A stretch of DNA of 64,000 nt, from positions 2,105,501-2,169,500 of the forward strand of contig NZ_BDEL01000001.1 in assembly GCF_001685485.1 (NCBI RefSeq), in the 5' to 3' direction. Below are positions 1-8,754 of this stretch, piece after piece; position 1 is the stretch's first letter; each line of letters opens with the position of its first letter. A model generated the notes under the pieces. That model was given only the letters and a program-made list of their open reading frames with translations. It was not told the DNA's origin and did not search any database. Origin of the DNA: Formosa haliotis (GTDB lineage Bacteria; Bacteroidota; Bacteroidia; Flavobacteriales; Flavobacteriaceae). Made by a program: the position numbers and the translations under genes.

Positions 1-2
1 CG

Positions 3-710
3 CACCACATTGACTTAAGATTATCATCAAACTTAAAGGAAATTATTTCTGATGATTCGGGACGTGTAAAATCGATTATCATTGAAGAAACGGGAGAAGA
101 GATTCCTTGTAATATTGTGGGACTTACAGCTGGTGTCTCTCCAAATATTGCGTTTTTAAAAGATAGTGGCATAGAGACCAATCGCGGGGTTTTGGTAAAC
201 AAAGAGTTACAAACTAACATAAAAGACATTTATGCTATTGGCGATTGTGCCGAACAACTCCAGGCCATTGGCGAACGTCGACCAATAGAAGCGGTTTGGT
301 ATACCGGCCGGATGATGGGAGAAACCCTAGCCCAAACCTTATGCGGAAATACCATGCCGTACAATCCGGGACATTGGTTTAATTCTGCTAAATTTTTCGA
401 TATAGAATATCAAACTTATGGTTGGGTGTATGCAACCCCGAAACCGAAGAACACGCATTTTCACTGGCAGCATAACGACAATACAAAATGTATTACTATT
501 GAATATGAACTTGAAACAGGAATCTTTAAAGGCATAAACACCTTTGGCATACGAATGCGTCACGACGTTTTCGATCGTTGGCTTACCGAAAATGCCACGG
601 TTAATTATGTGATAGATCACTTAAAAGAAGCCAACTTCGACCCTGAATTTTATAAATCTTTTGAAAAAGATATTCAATCTACTTTCAAACAACAAACAGT
701 AAGCTTATGA
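3..710 (+). CDS. NAD(P)/FAD-dependent oxidoreductase, C-terminal part
   Basis: The reading frame is open from base 3 and continues from outside the window, so only about the last 235 residues are seen. It carries the second FAD-binding signature of pyridine nucleotide oxidoreductases: a GVSPN segment followed by an IYAIGDCAE motif that contacts the flavin. The N-terminal Rossmann motif must lie upstream. After GDCAE there is a roughly 150-residue C-terminal region with WFNSAKFFDIEYQTYGW that I do not recognise as a named domain. The stop overlaps the start of the 4Fe-4S membrane protein in ATGA, so the two are probably made together and may pass electrons to each other. The physiological electron acceptor cannot be read from the sequence. 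Confidence 0.85.
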   Translation, partial: HHIDLRLSSNLKEIISDDSGRVKSIIIEETGEEIPCNIVGLTAGVSPNIAFLKDSGIETNRGVLVNKELQTNIKDIYAIGDCAEQLQAIGERRPIEAVWYTGRMMGETLAQTLCGNTMPYNPGHWFNSAKFFDIEYQTYGWVYATPKPKNTHFHWQHNDNTKCITIEYELETGIFKGINTFGIRMRHDVFDRWLTENATVNYVIDHLKEANFDPEFYKSFEKDIQSTFKQQTVSL

Positions 711-2305
711 GTCTTAAATTAAATAAAAGCATGTCGCTTTCTTCGCCAGATGCCGCCGATCTAAATACCAAACAAAAAATAGGTACGGCAATTGGTATGG
801 TTGGGCTGTTTATTTTTGTACTCGCTATTTTTAACATTACCCTACCTCATCCTACTTTAGTTTTAATCGCAGGATTGGGCTTAATTACTTTGGGTGTTGT
901 GGTCTTTACTCAAGGGAGTTATGCCCACAAACAACCAGGAATAAAAAATGATGCTGTTTGGTTTAAATCTATTAGTTCGCGTGGTTTCTGGGGCTGGATT
1001 ACAGGAGTAGCCCTTACTGGTTTTTACATCATCTTATACTTTTACCCGCATTTACTCGGGCTCGGAGCTAAAGGTGAACCCAACACCGGCCTTATCGCGG
1101 TTTTCGACCCTTTAAGTAGAGCCCTCAGCGGAAACCCTGCCAGTCAATGGTTTGTTTACGGAACCTTTTATACACTAGCCATAGTTGTATTCGGATATAA
1201 ATTTTTAAAAAAATATCGTCATAATAGGTACGAACAATTACGAACCTTTTCGGTGATGTTCTTTCAATTAGCCTTTGCTTTTTTTATTCCAGAGCTCATG
1301 GCTCGATTAAATTCTGATACCTTTCATTTGCCATACTACGATTTAAAAAACATGTGGCCCTTAAATTATTATAATTTTGAACAGTATCGGGTTAACGATT
1401 TTATTAATGCAGGGACCGTGGGGTTGGCTTTACTTCTCTTCGGAATTATCTCCATTTTTGTCATTTCGCCAATTTTAACCTACAAATACGGGAAACGTTG
1501 GTATTGTTCTTGGGTTTGTGGTTGCGGTGGCTTAGCCGAAACTGCTGGTGACTCTTTTAGACAGTTAAGTAACAAAAGTCTGAAAGCCTGGAAACTAGAA
1601 CAATGGTTGGTACATACTGTTTTAGTTTTTGTGGTAATAATGACCACCGCTGTCATTTTTACGTATTTAGGCTACGACCCAAATAAATATTGGTTAACAC
1701 GCGATGTATTTCTTGCCTTAGTCGGTGGATTTTTAACCCTTATATTCTCATTAACCATGATTTTTAAACGTCATGAGTTAGGTAAAGATGCCAAATACGG
1801 GGCTATAGGCTATTTTACAGTTATTGTAGTTTTAATTGCCATGTATTATTTTGGAGGCACAGATAAATTATTCTTTTTTAAAGCTGAAACACTGCGCTCT
1901 ACATACGGATTTTTAATAGGATCTATCTTTTCTGGTGTTATTGGCACAGGGTTTTATCCCATTTTAGGAAATCGCGTTTGGTGTCGTTTTGGTTGTCCTA
2001 TGGCGGCTGTTTTAGGATTTCAGCAACGTTTATTTTCAAAATTCAGAATTACAACCAATGGCGGGCAATGTATTTCTTGTGGAAATTGCTCTACCTATTG
2101 CGAAATGGGGATCGATGTTCGTGCTTATGCCCAAAAAGGAGAAAATATTGTACGTTCCAGTTGTGTGGGCTGTGGTATTTGCAGCGCTGTTTGTCCGCGT
2201 GGCGTTTTAAAACTAGAAAACGACGGTATGAAAGGCCGTATTAATTCGCAAGATGTTTTATTAGGAAACGATGTGGATTTAATGGATCTGGTAAATCAAA
2301 AATAA
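707..2305 (+). CDS. Polytopic membrane 4Fe-4S binding protein (NapH/NosR-like)
   Basis: This 532-residue protein has about eight to ten hydrophobic segments with cysteine clusters between them. Near residue 270 lies WYCSWVCGCGG, and near residue 425 lies VWCRFGCPM; these resemble the two CxxxCP loops of NapH/NosR/RdxA-type proteins, but the first loop reads CGCG instead of CP. At the C terminus are two classic ferredoxin motifs, CISCGNCSTYC and CVGCGICSAVCP, so two 4Fe-4S clusters are expected. The start codon overlaps the stop of the FAD oxidoreductase. The family is known to carry electrons between quinones or flavoproteins and periplasmic or cytoplasmic partners; which partner is used here is inference. 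Two glycosyltransferases follow after a 76-base gap. Confidence 0.85.
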   Translation: MSLKLNKSMSLSSPDAADLNTKQKIGTAIGMVGLFIFVLAIFNITLPHPTLVLIAGLGLITLGVVVFTQGSYAHKQPGIKNDAVWFKSISSRGFWGWITGVALTGFYIILYFYPHLLGLGAKGEPNTGLIAVFDPLSRALSGNPASQWFVYGTFYTLAIVVFGYKFLKKYRHNRYEQLRTFSVMFFQLAFAFFIPELMARLNSDTFHLPYYDLKNMWPLNYYNFEQYRVNDFINAGTVGLALLLFGIISIFVISPILTYKYGKRWYCSWVCGCGGLAETAGDSFRQLSNKSLKAWKLEQWLVHTVLVFVVIMTTAVIFTYLGYDPNKYWLTRDVFLALVGGFLTLIFSLTMIFKRHELGKDAKYGAIGYFTVIVVLIAMYYFGGTDKLFFFKAETLRSTYGFLIGSIFSGVIGTGFYPILGNRVWCRFGCPMAAVLGFQQRLFSKFRITTNGGQCISCGNCSTYCEMGIDVRAYAQKGENIVRSSCVGCGICSAVCPRGVLKLENDGMKGRINSQDVLLGNDVDLMDLVNQK

Positions 2306-2381
2306 TTTTGAATAAAATCTTTAAAACGTATAGAAAACCATAAGGATAACTCCTATTTTCGCACACTAAAACTCTTAGTTA

Positions 2382-3074
2382 ATGCCTAATATTAAAGTTA
2401 TTATTCCGGCTTATAACGAAGCCGATTCTATAGCAAAGGTTATATATGATATCCCAGCCTATGTCAATGAAATTATTGTTGTAAATAATAACTCCACAGA
2501 CCAAACGGTGCTGAATGCCGAAAAAGCAGGAGCAACGGTTTTAACAGAAACAAATAAAGGCTATGGTTATGCCTGCTTAAAAGGGATGGATTACATTGCT
2601 AAGCAAACTACAAAACCAGATATCATTGTGTTTTTAGATGGCGATTATAGCGATTACCCTGAACAGTTAACAGATTTAGTAGCGCCCATACTAGAAGAAA
2701 ATATCGATTTTGTTGTTGGTGCACGTACGAAAAATCTTAGAGAACCTGGTTCTATGACTATCCCACAAGAATTTGGAAACTGGTTGGCAACATTTTTAAT
2801 GCGACTATTTTTTAATTCAACCTTTACAGATTTAGGCCCTTTTCGCGCCATAAAATACGATAAGCTACTGAATTTGAATATGATAGACAAAACTTATGGC
2901 TGGACAGTAGAGATGCAATTAAAGGTTTTAAAGCAAAAATTTACATATCGCGAAATTCCTGTAAAATATCGTAACAGAATTGGTGTTTCAAAAGTGTCTG
3001 GTACAATAAAAGGTGCTATATTTGCCGGCGCAAAAATCTTGTACTGGATTTTTAAATATAGCCTCAAAAAATGA
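2382..3074 (+). CDS. Family 2 glycosyltransferase, DPM1-like
   Basis: The 230-residue protein is a GT-A fold glycosyltransferase. It begins with the nucleotide-sugar loop VIIPAYNEADSI and has the metal-binding segment FLDGDYSDYPEQ around residues 86-98. Length and motifs fit soluble dolichyl- or polyprenyl-phosphate mannose/glucose synthases, which charge a lipid carrier with one sugar. Only a short hydrophobic stretch is seen at the C terminus (GAIFAGAKILYWIFKYS), so it probably sits peripherally on the inner face of the membrane. Its stop overlaps the start of the next glycosyltransferase in ATGA. A GT-C type protein at 16314 could use the lipid-linked sugar made here. The sugar itself cannot be told from the sequence. 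Confidence 0.85.
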   Translation: MPNIKVIIPAYNEADSIAKVIYDIPAYVNEIIVVNNNSTDQTVLNAEKAGATVLTETNKGYGYACLKGMDYIAKQTTKPDIIVFLDGDYSDYPEQLTDLVAPILEENIDFVVGARTKNLREPGSMTIPQEFGNWLATFLMRLFFNSTFTDLGPFRAIKYDKLLNLNMIDKTYGWTVEMQLKVLKQKFTYREIPVKYRNRIGVSKVSGTIKGAIFAGAKILYWIFKYSLKK

Positions 3075-4561
3075 TACTTGAAATAATTATAATTGCCATT
3101 TACTCAACATCTTTAGCACTCATTTTTATGTATGCTTTAGCACAGTTGAATTTATTATTAAACTACCTTTCTGCTCAAAAGAAAGACACAAATTTACCGC
3201 CTTTAGACATCTCTAAAGAACAAGATCTTCCAATTGTAACTATTCAGTTACCCGTTTATAACGAAATGTATGTTATGGATCGCTTGCTAGAAAATATTGC
3301 TACCATACAATATCCTAAGCATAAATTAGAAATCCAAGTTTTAGATGATTCTACAGACGAAACCGTAGCCACAACAAATTCGCACGTAGAAAAATTGAAA
3401 GCTACCGGACTAGATATTGTTCATATAACTAGAACAGATCGTAGCGGATTTAAAGCTGGTGCCTTAAAAGAAGGTTTAAAAATTGCTAAAGGTGAATTTA
3501 TAGCCATTTTCGATGCCGATTTTTTACCCGAATCCGACTGGTTACTCCGTACGCTTCCGTATTTTAAAGACAGAAATATAGGTGTAGTACAAACCCGTTG
3601 GGGCCATATAAACCGCGAATATTCTTTACTTACTCGCATTCAAGCATTTGCTCTAGACGCACATTTTACTTTAGAGCAAGTGGGACGAAACAGTAAAGGT
3701 CATTTTATTAATTTTAACGGTACTGCTGGAGTTTGGAGAAAAGCCTGTATTCTTGATGCTGGAAACTGGGAAGGCGACACGCTTACCGAAGACTTAGATT
3801 TAAGTTACCGTGCGCAACTTAAAAACTGGAAATTTAAATACCTAGAAGACGTAGAAACTCCTGCCGAACTTCCAGTAGTTATTAGCGCTGCACGTTCTCA
3901 GCAATTTCGTTGGAATAAAGGTGGTGCCGAAAATTTTAGAAAAATGCTTTGGCGTGTATTAAAATCTGAAAACATTTCTGGAAAAACAAAACTTCACGGC
4001 GTACTTCATTTACTAAACAGCACAATGTTTTTAAACGTATTTATCGTGGCTGTTTTAAGCATCCCGATGTTGTATATTAAAAACGAATACGCCCACTTAA
4101 AGCCCTACTTTTATGTTATGAGTTTCTTTGTGGTAAGTAGCGTTATTTTCTTTATTTGTTATTGGTTTATGTACAAAAACATTTATGGTGGTGGCATTAA
4201 AAACTTCTTGAAATACATTGGTATGTTTTTCACATTTTTCACCGTAGCTATGGGCTTTTCGCTGCATAATTCCATTGCCGTTTTAGAAGGACATGCAGGA
4301 AAAAGAAGTGAATTTGTACGCACACCAAAATTTAATATTAGCACCTTAAAAGACAGCTGGAAAGACAACAAATACATCAAGAAAAACATCTCTTTAAACG
4401 TTCTTTTCGAAGGTGTACTAACCCTGTATTTCGCCTTCGGAATGTACAGTGCCTTTGTAGTTGGAGACCAAGGTGGTGATTTCGGACTTTTCCCATTTCA
4501 CCTCATGTTATTCTTAGGATTCGGTTATGTATTCTTTAAATCTATAACATCTAAAGCATAA
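3071..4561 (+). CDS. Membrane glycosyltransferase, cellulose-synthase-like GT2
   Basis: The 496-residue protein has an N-terminal membrane helix (residues 2-30), a GT2 catalytic domain, and about four further hydrophobic segments from residue 320 on. The conserved aspartates appear in order: DDSTDET, DADF, TEDLDLSYR, then the QQFRWNKGG motif, which is the Q-x-x-RW signature of processive synthases and ceramide glucosyltransferases. It therefore transfers sugar from a nucleotide donor to a lipid or growing chain at the inner membrane. No PilZ domain or cellulose operon partner is present, so a true cellulose synthase is unlikely. It is translationally coupled to the DPM-like enzyme upstream. 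Confidence 0.85.
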   Translation: MILEIIIIAIYSTSLALIFMYALAQLNLLLNYLSAQKKDTNLPPLDISKEQDLPIVTIQLPVYNEMYVMDRLLENIATIQYPKHKLEIQVLDDSTDETVATTNSHVEKLKATGLDIVHITRTDRSGFKAGALKEGLKIAKGEFIAIFDADFLPESDWLLRTLPYFKDRNIGVVQTRWGHINREYSLLTRIQAFALDAHFTLEQVGRNSKGHFINFNGTAGVWRKACILDAGNWEGDTLTEDLDLSYRAQLKNWKFKYLEDVETPAELPVVISAARSQQFRWNKGGAENFRKMLWRVLKSENISGKTKLHGVLHLLNSTMFLNVFIVAVLSIPMLYIKNEYAHLKPYFYVMSFFVVSSVIFFICYWFMYKNIYGGGIKNFLKYIGMFFTFFTVAMGFSLHNSIAVLEGHAGKRSEFVRTPKFNISTLKDSWKDNKYIKKNISLNVLFEGVLTLYFAFGMYSAFVVGDQGGDFGLFPFHLMLFLGFGYVFFKSITSKA

Positions 4562-4564
4562 TTT

Positions 4565-4650
4565 GGGCGTTCCCCAAGGGTCGCGCTTTTCGTTTCAATC
4601 TTTTGCTAAAAAGCAAAAGGATTTCCTCTGCAATCGCTAACGCAAAAAAC
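4565..4650. repeat. Flavobacterial GGGCGTTCCCC-type intergenic repeat
   Basis: After the glycosyltransferase stop is a stretch starting GGGCGTTCCCCAAGGGTCGC, then an inverted repeat TTTTGCT-AAAA-AGCAAAA, then GGATTTCCTCTGCAATCGCTAACGC. I recognise this pattern from memory as a family scattered in intergenic regions of many Bacteroidota; that is recollection, not a search. Just downstream the arms GCAAAAAACATC (about 4641-4652) and GGTGTTTTTTTGC (about 4697-4709) can pair and could end transcription from the glycosyltransferase operon. Confidence 0.5.
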
Positions 4651-4717
4651 ATCAATTTTACAAGGCTAAAACCTCAAAAAACAGCCTCGTAAACATGGTG
4701 TTTTTTTGCTTTATAAG

Positions 4718-4725
4718 TATCTTTG
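4718..4725 (+). promoter_or_regulatory. Candidate -7 box for meaB
   Basis: TATCTTTG matches the Bacteroidota -7 consensus TAnnTTTG and lies about 45 bases before the meaB start. A good -33 TTG at the usual spacing is not evident, so this is a weak call. Confidence 0.35.
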
Positions 4726-4770
4726 TAAAACACCCATCACTTAGATAAGAGATTAAATTATTGCCTCAAG

Positions 4771-5775
4771 ATGAAAGTTTACAAGCCTAAAAACAGATTA
4801 ACAGCGAAACAATATATAGATGGTGTTTTAAATGGCGATCGTGTTATACTTTCTCGAGCAATCACAATCATTGAAAGTAATCTAGAAAGCGATAAAATTC
4901 TTGCTAAACAAATTATTCAGGCTATTTTACCTCATGCAGGAAACTCCATGCGTATAGGAGTTACCGGTGTTCCTGGTGTTGGAAAAAGTACTTTTATAGA
5001 AGCTTTTGGCAAATACCTAACCACGCTTAACCATAAAGTGGCCATTTTATCGATAGACCCAAGCAGTCAACGGTCTAAAGGAAGTATTCTTGGAGATAAA
5101 ACCCGAATGGAAGATTTAAGTCATAACGACAAGGCTTACATCAGGCCTTCGGCTTCTGGTGACACTTTGGGAGGCGTAGCCAATAAAACAGGAGAAACTA
5201 TGTTGCTTTGCGAAGCTGCAGGTTTCGACATCGTCCTTATAGAAACCGTTGGTGTTGGTCAATCTGAAACCGCCGTTCATGGCATGACCGATTTCTTTTT
5301 ACTATTAATGCTCGCTGGTGCCGGAGACGAATTACAAGGCATAAAAAAAGGCATCATGGAAATGGCAGATATGGTGGTAATAAATAAAGCTGATGGCGAT
5401 AATATCAAGAAAAGTGAAATGGCACGACTACAGTATCAAAATGCCTTACACATCTTCCCGCAACCCGAGTCGGGCTGGACACCTGTAGTAACCAAAGCAT
5501 CTTCAACTAAAAACACGGGAATAGATTCGGTTTGGGATGAAGTCCTAAAATATAAAGATTTGGTAGACCAAAATGGCTATTTCGCTAAAAACAGAAATCA
5601 GCAAAACATTAAGTGGATGTATAACAACATAAACGAAGAATTAAAACAATTATTCTACGGATCTCCCGCTATAAAAAATACACTTGCCGAACTGGAAACC
5701 GATGTTGTATCTTCAAAAATATCGCCTGTAAAAGCAGCACAATCTATCATAGAGTCTTTTAAAAAAAGTATATAA
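4771..5775 (+). CDS. meaB: Methylmalonyl-CoA mutase-associated GTPase MeaB
   Basis: The 334-residue protein is a G3E-family P-loop GTPase. The Walker A motif GVPGVGKS is at residues 66-73, a switch region with IETVGVGQSE follows, and the G4 motif NKAD is near residue 205. MeaB proteins gate loading of adenosylcobalamin into methylmalonyl-CoA mutase and protect it from inactivation. The mutase genes mutA and mutB lie 0.8 kb away on the opposite strand and end toward meaB, so the chaperone is in the same neighbourhood but not in the same transcript. Length and motifs fit the family fully, and the start is supported by typical N-terminal length. Confidence 0.95.
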   Translation: MKVYKPKNRLTAKQYIDGVLNGDRVILSRAITIIESNLESDKILAKQIIQAILPHAGNSMRIGVTGVPGVGKSTFIEAFGKYLTTLNHKVAILSIDPSSQRSKGSILGDKTRMEDLSHNDKAYIRPSASGDTLGGVANKTGETMLLCEAAGFDIVLIETVGVGQSETAVHGMTDFFLLLMLAGAGDELQGIKKGIMEMADMVVINKADGDNIKKSEMARLQYQNALHIFPQPESGWTPVVTKASSTKNTGIDSVWDEVLKYKDLVDQNGYFAKNRNQQNIKWMYNNINEELKQLFYGSPAIKNTLAELETDVVSSKISPVKAAQSIIESFKKSI

Positions 5776-5844
5776 ATTATAATAGTACAATTCAATTTGA
5801 TACAATTAGTGAATAGTGAGAGGAGATGATTAAATTTGAAACTT

Positions 5845-6465
5845 ATGAAAGACAAAAAGCTTAAAGAAGTTATAACGACATTAAATCATCTTCAGTCTCA
5901 AATTAATTTAACAGTAGAAAGCTTAAATGAAATAAATCGACACCAACATACTCTCGAAGAAATTAAATTAGAAAATTATTTTGATAAAAATTTTAATTTA
6001 AAATTAGCTACAAGCGGCGTATTGGCTAATTATTCTATTCTTCTTTTTTGTTCTTTTTTAGACGAATACAATGATTTTTTTAATGTAGGGTATTTAAAAT
6101 CCTGTAATCACGAGACCATAGCAAGGGTAAGGCAACAAAACAGAGCTGGTATAAAGAGAATTAATAAATGGAAAGATTTATATAACTTCAGAAACCATCT
6201 TATAGCGCATAATTTTAGGATAAAAAATAATTCATTTTTTTCCAATGAAACTGAAATGTATGAATATAAAATACCGAATACATTATCAGAAAAAAACTTA
6301 TTTTCTGGTATAATTTATTTTATCTGCCTAAATATAAGAGACGCATTCCCAGAGGTAGTACATGAATTAAATATGCCTAAGAAAATGGTTGAAAAACTAA
6401 ATTTAATTGGAGAAGTTGTCGACAGTGAAGAGGAGTTAAAGCTATTATTTGAGAATATGAAATAA
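5845..6465 (+). CDS. HEPN-like protein of unknown role
   Basis: I place the start at the ATG at 5845; a TTG nine bases earlier is possible. The roughly 206-residue protein is mostly helical and rich in Asn, Lys and Ile. Near its middle is FRNHLIAHNFR, which fits the R-x4-6-H motif of HEPN-fold RNases and HEPN-like proteins of the AbiU2 or Cthe_2314 type. No nucleotidyltransferase partner (MNT) or other toxin-antitoxin partner is adjacent. Its codons look even more AT-rich than those of the neighbours, which hints at acquisition. It sits between meaB and the mutase operon, followed by a shared terminator. Function is not established; a metabolic role is unlikely. Confidence 0.65.
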   Translation: MKDKKLKEVITTLNHLQSQINLTVESLNEINRHQHTLEEIKLENYFDKNFNLKLATSGVLANYSILLFCSFLDEYNDFFNVGYLKSCNHETIARVRQQNRAGIKRINKWKDLYNFRNHLIAHNFRIKNNSFFSNETEMYEYKIPNTLSEKNLFSGIIYFICLNIRDAFPEVVHELNMPKKMVEKLNLIGEVVDSEEELKLLFENMK

Positions 6466-6497
6466 AGAAATGAATAAACCCTTTCATTTTAAAACAT

Positions 6498-6538
6498 AAA
6501 AAACCCCCATTACAAATACATCTGCAATGGGGTTTTTT
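6498..6538. terminator. Bidirectional hairpin terminator
   Basis: AAAAAACCCCCATT at 6498-6511 pairs with AATGGGGTTTTTT ending at 6538, giving a GC core flanked by A and T tracts on both sides. It sits between the convergent HEPN-like gene and mutB and can end transcription from either side. Confidence 0.85.
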
Positions 6539-6556
6539 GTCAACAATAAAAACATC

Positions 6557-8704
6557 TTAAACTTCTTCGTGTTCTAAATATTTTTCTAAAATGGTAATGG
6601 CCGACTTAGAAATCACTGTTCCTGGCCCGAAAATGGCAACCACTTTTCGATCGAATAAATAGTTGTAATCTTGCTCCGGAATTACTCCACCAGCAAACAC
6701 CATAATATCTGGTCTTCCTAATCTTTCTAATTCGTTTATTAATTGCGGAATTAAAGTTTTATGACCTGCTGCCAAACTAGAAGCACCTACAAAATGCACA
6801 TCGTTTTCTATGGCCTGTTTTGCAACTTCTTCCGGTGTTTGGAATAATGGCCCCATATCGACATCAAATCCTAAATCTGCAAAACTAGAGGCCACTACTT
6901 TAGCACCTCTATCATGACCATCTTGTCCCATTTTGGCAATCATTACGCGCGGACGACGCCCCTCTATTTCTGCAAACTTATCGGCGAGTTTTAAAGCCGA
7001 TGCAAATGTTGAATCATCGCTAACTTCTTTACTATACACACCACTAATTAGTTTTGTATCTGCTTTATGGCGACCAAAATGCACTTCTAGAGCATCTGAA
7101 ATCTCTCCTAAGGTTGCAAAATTTTCTGCAGCCGTTACGGCCAATTCTAATAAATTTCCTTCGCCTGTTCCCGCACAATCTGTTAATGCTTTTAAACATG
7201 CATCAACGACTGTTTGGTCACGATTATCCTTTAATTTTTTCAATCGTGCAATCTGCGAATCTCTAACCGCTGTATTATCGACTTCAAGAATTTCCATAGT
7301 CGATTTTTCATCGGTTTTAAATTTATTAACCCCTACTAAAACATCCTGACCAGAATCTAAACGGGCTTGTTTACGCGCCGAAGCTTCTTCAATGCGCATT
7401 TTAGGCACTCCTGTTTCAATCGCTTTTGCCATACCTCCAAGAGTTTCAACTTCTTCAATAAGAGCCCAAGCTTTTTTAGCAATCTCCTGAGTTAAATACT
7501 CTACATAATACGAACCTGCCCAAGGATCTACAGCCCTAGTCATTTGCGTTTCATCTTGAATATAAATCTGTGTATTTCGAGCTATTCTCGCAGAGAAATC
7601 TGTTGGTAACGCTATAGCTTCATCTAAAGCGTTGGTGTGTAAAGATTGTGTCCCTCCAAATCCTGCAGCCATAGCTTCGATACAGGTTCTAGCCACATTA
7701 TTATACGGATCTTGTTCACTCAAACTCCAACCCGACGTCTGACTATGAGTACGTAAAGCCATAGATTTTGGGTTCTTCGGATTAAATTGTTTTATAATTT
7801 TTGCCCAAAGCATACGCGCAGCACGCATTTTAGCAATCTCCATAAAATGATTCATGCCTACCGCCCAGAAAAATGATAATCGCGGTGCAAATTCATCTAT
7901 TTTTAAACCCGATTTTAAACCTGTTCTAATATATTCCATACCATCGGCTAAGGTGTACGCCAACTCAATATCTGCCGTTGCTCCAGCTTCTTGCATATGG
8001 TAACCACTAATAGAAATAGAGTTAAACTTAGGCATGTTATTGGTTGTATATTCAAAAATATCACCAATGATACGCATAGATGGTAAAGGCGGATATATGT
8101 ACGTATTACGCACCATAAACTCCTTTAAAATATCATTCTGAATGGTTCCACTTAATTGATCTAACGCAACACCTTGTTTTTTGGCCGCTGCTATATAGAA
8201 TGCCATAATTGGTAAAACGGCACCATTCATGGTCATAGACACAGACATTTTATCTAAAGGAATTTGGTCGAATAAAATCTCCATATCTAAAATAGAATCG
8301 ATGGCTACACCTGCTTTCCCCACGTCTCCTGTTACTCTAGGATGATCTGAATCGTAACCCCGATGTGTTGCCAAATCGAAAGCTACAGATAATCCTTTTT
8401 GTCCGGCAGCTAAGTTACGTCGGTAGAATGCATTAGACTCTTCGGCTGTAGAAAATCCTGCGTATTGCCGAATTGTCCAAGGCCGAGTAACATACATCGT
8501 ACTATAAGGTCCTCTTGTAAACGGTGGTAAACCAGCCGCAAACTTAAGGTGCTCGGCATCTTTAATATCCTCTTCGGTAAAATGTGTTTTTACAGGAATC
8601 CCTTCTGGAGTATTCCAAACGTCTGTATTATTTGAAGGCACAGCTTCTTGTTTTGAAGTTGTGTCTAATGTTATATTTGAAAAATCTGGTCTCATGTGTT
8701 TCAT
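6557..8704 (-). CDS. mutB: Methylmalonyl-CoA mutase, large (alpha) subunit
   Basis: The 715-residue protein is the catalytic subunit that interconverts succinyl-CoA and (R)-methylmalonyl-CoA using adenosylcobalamin. The N-terminal TIM barrel has the family segment [19 protein letters not shown]. The C-terminal B12-binding domain carries the DxHxxG motif as DGHDRG, with the cobalt-ligating His at residue 597. Length is typical of the two-subunit enzyme. A second Met at residue 4 (MRPDFSN) is an equally good start. It is the last gene of the methylmalonyl operon, 50 bases after mutA, and ends at a terminator shared with the opposite strand. Its GTPase chaperone meaB is nearby. Confidence 0.97.
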   Translation of the reverse strand: MKHMRPDFSNITLDTTSKQEAVPSNNTDVWNTPEGIPVKTHFTEEDIKDAEHLKFAAGLPPFTRGPYSTMYVTRPWTIRQYAGFSTAEESNAFYRRNLAAGQKGLSVAFDLATHRGYDSDHPRVTGDVGKAGVAIDSILDMEILFDQIPLDKMSVSMTMNGAVLPIMAFYIAAAKKQGVALDQLSGTIQNDILKEFMVRNTYIYPPLPSMRIIGDIFEYTTNNMPKFNSISISGYHMQEAGATADIELAYTLADGMEYIRTGLKSGLKIDEFAPRLSFFWAVGMNHFMEIAKMRAARMLWAKIIKQFNPKNPKSMALRTHSQTSGWSLSEQDPYNNVARTCIEAMAAGFGGTQSLHTNALDEAIALPTDFSARIARNTQIYIQDETQMTRAVDPWAGSYYVEYLTQEIAKKAWALIEEVETLGGMAKAIETGVPKMRIEEASARKQARLDSGQDVLVGVNKFKTDEKSTMEILEVDNTAVRDSQIARLKKLKDNRDQTVVDACLKALTDCAGTGEGNLLELAVTAAENFATLGEISDALEVHFGRHKADTKLISGVYSKEVSDDSTFASALKLADKFAEIEGRRPRVMIAKMGQDGHDRGAKVVASSFADLGFDVDMGPLFQTPEEVAKQAIENDVHFVGASSLAAGHKTLIPQLINELERLGRPDIMVFAGGVIPEQDYNYLFDRKVVAIFGPGTVISKSAITILEKYLEHEEV

Positions 8705-8754
8705 TTTTTGTTATTCCACAGTCATATGCTAGCATGCGTCTTCTAAATTGAACG

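Noticed and set aside
3071..4561. Cellulose synthase BcsA
   Set aside because: No PilZ domain, no bcsB/Z/C neighbours and a shorter chain; the Q-x-x-RW motif is shared with other membrane GT2 enzymes.
6933..7349. Open frame of 138 codons on the plus strand
   Set aside because: It lies wholly inside mutB on the opposite strand, has low-complexity Ser/Thr composition and no family features, so it is a shadow of a strongly supported gene.
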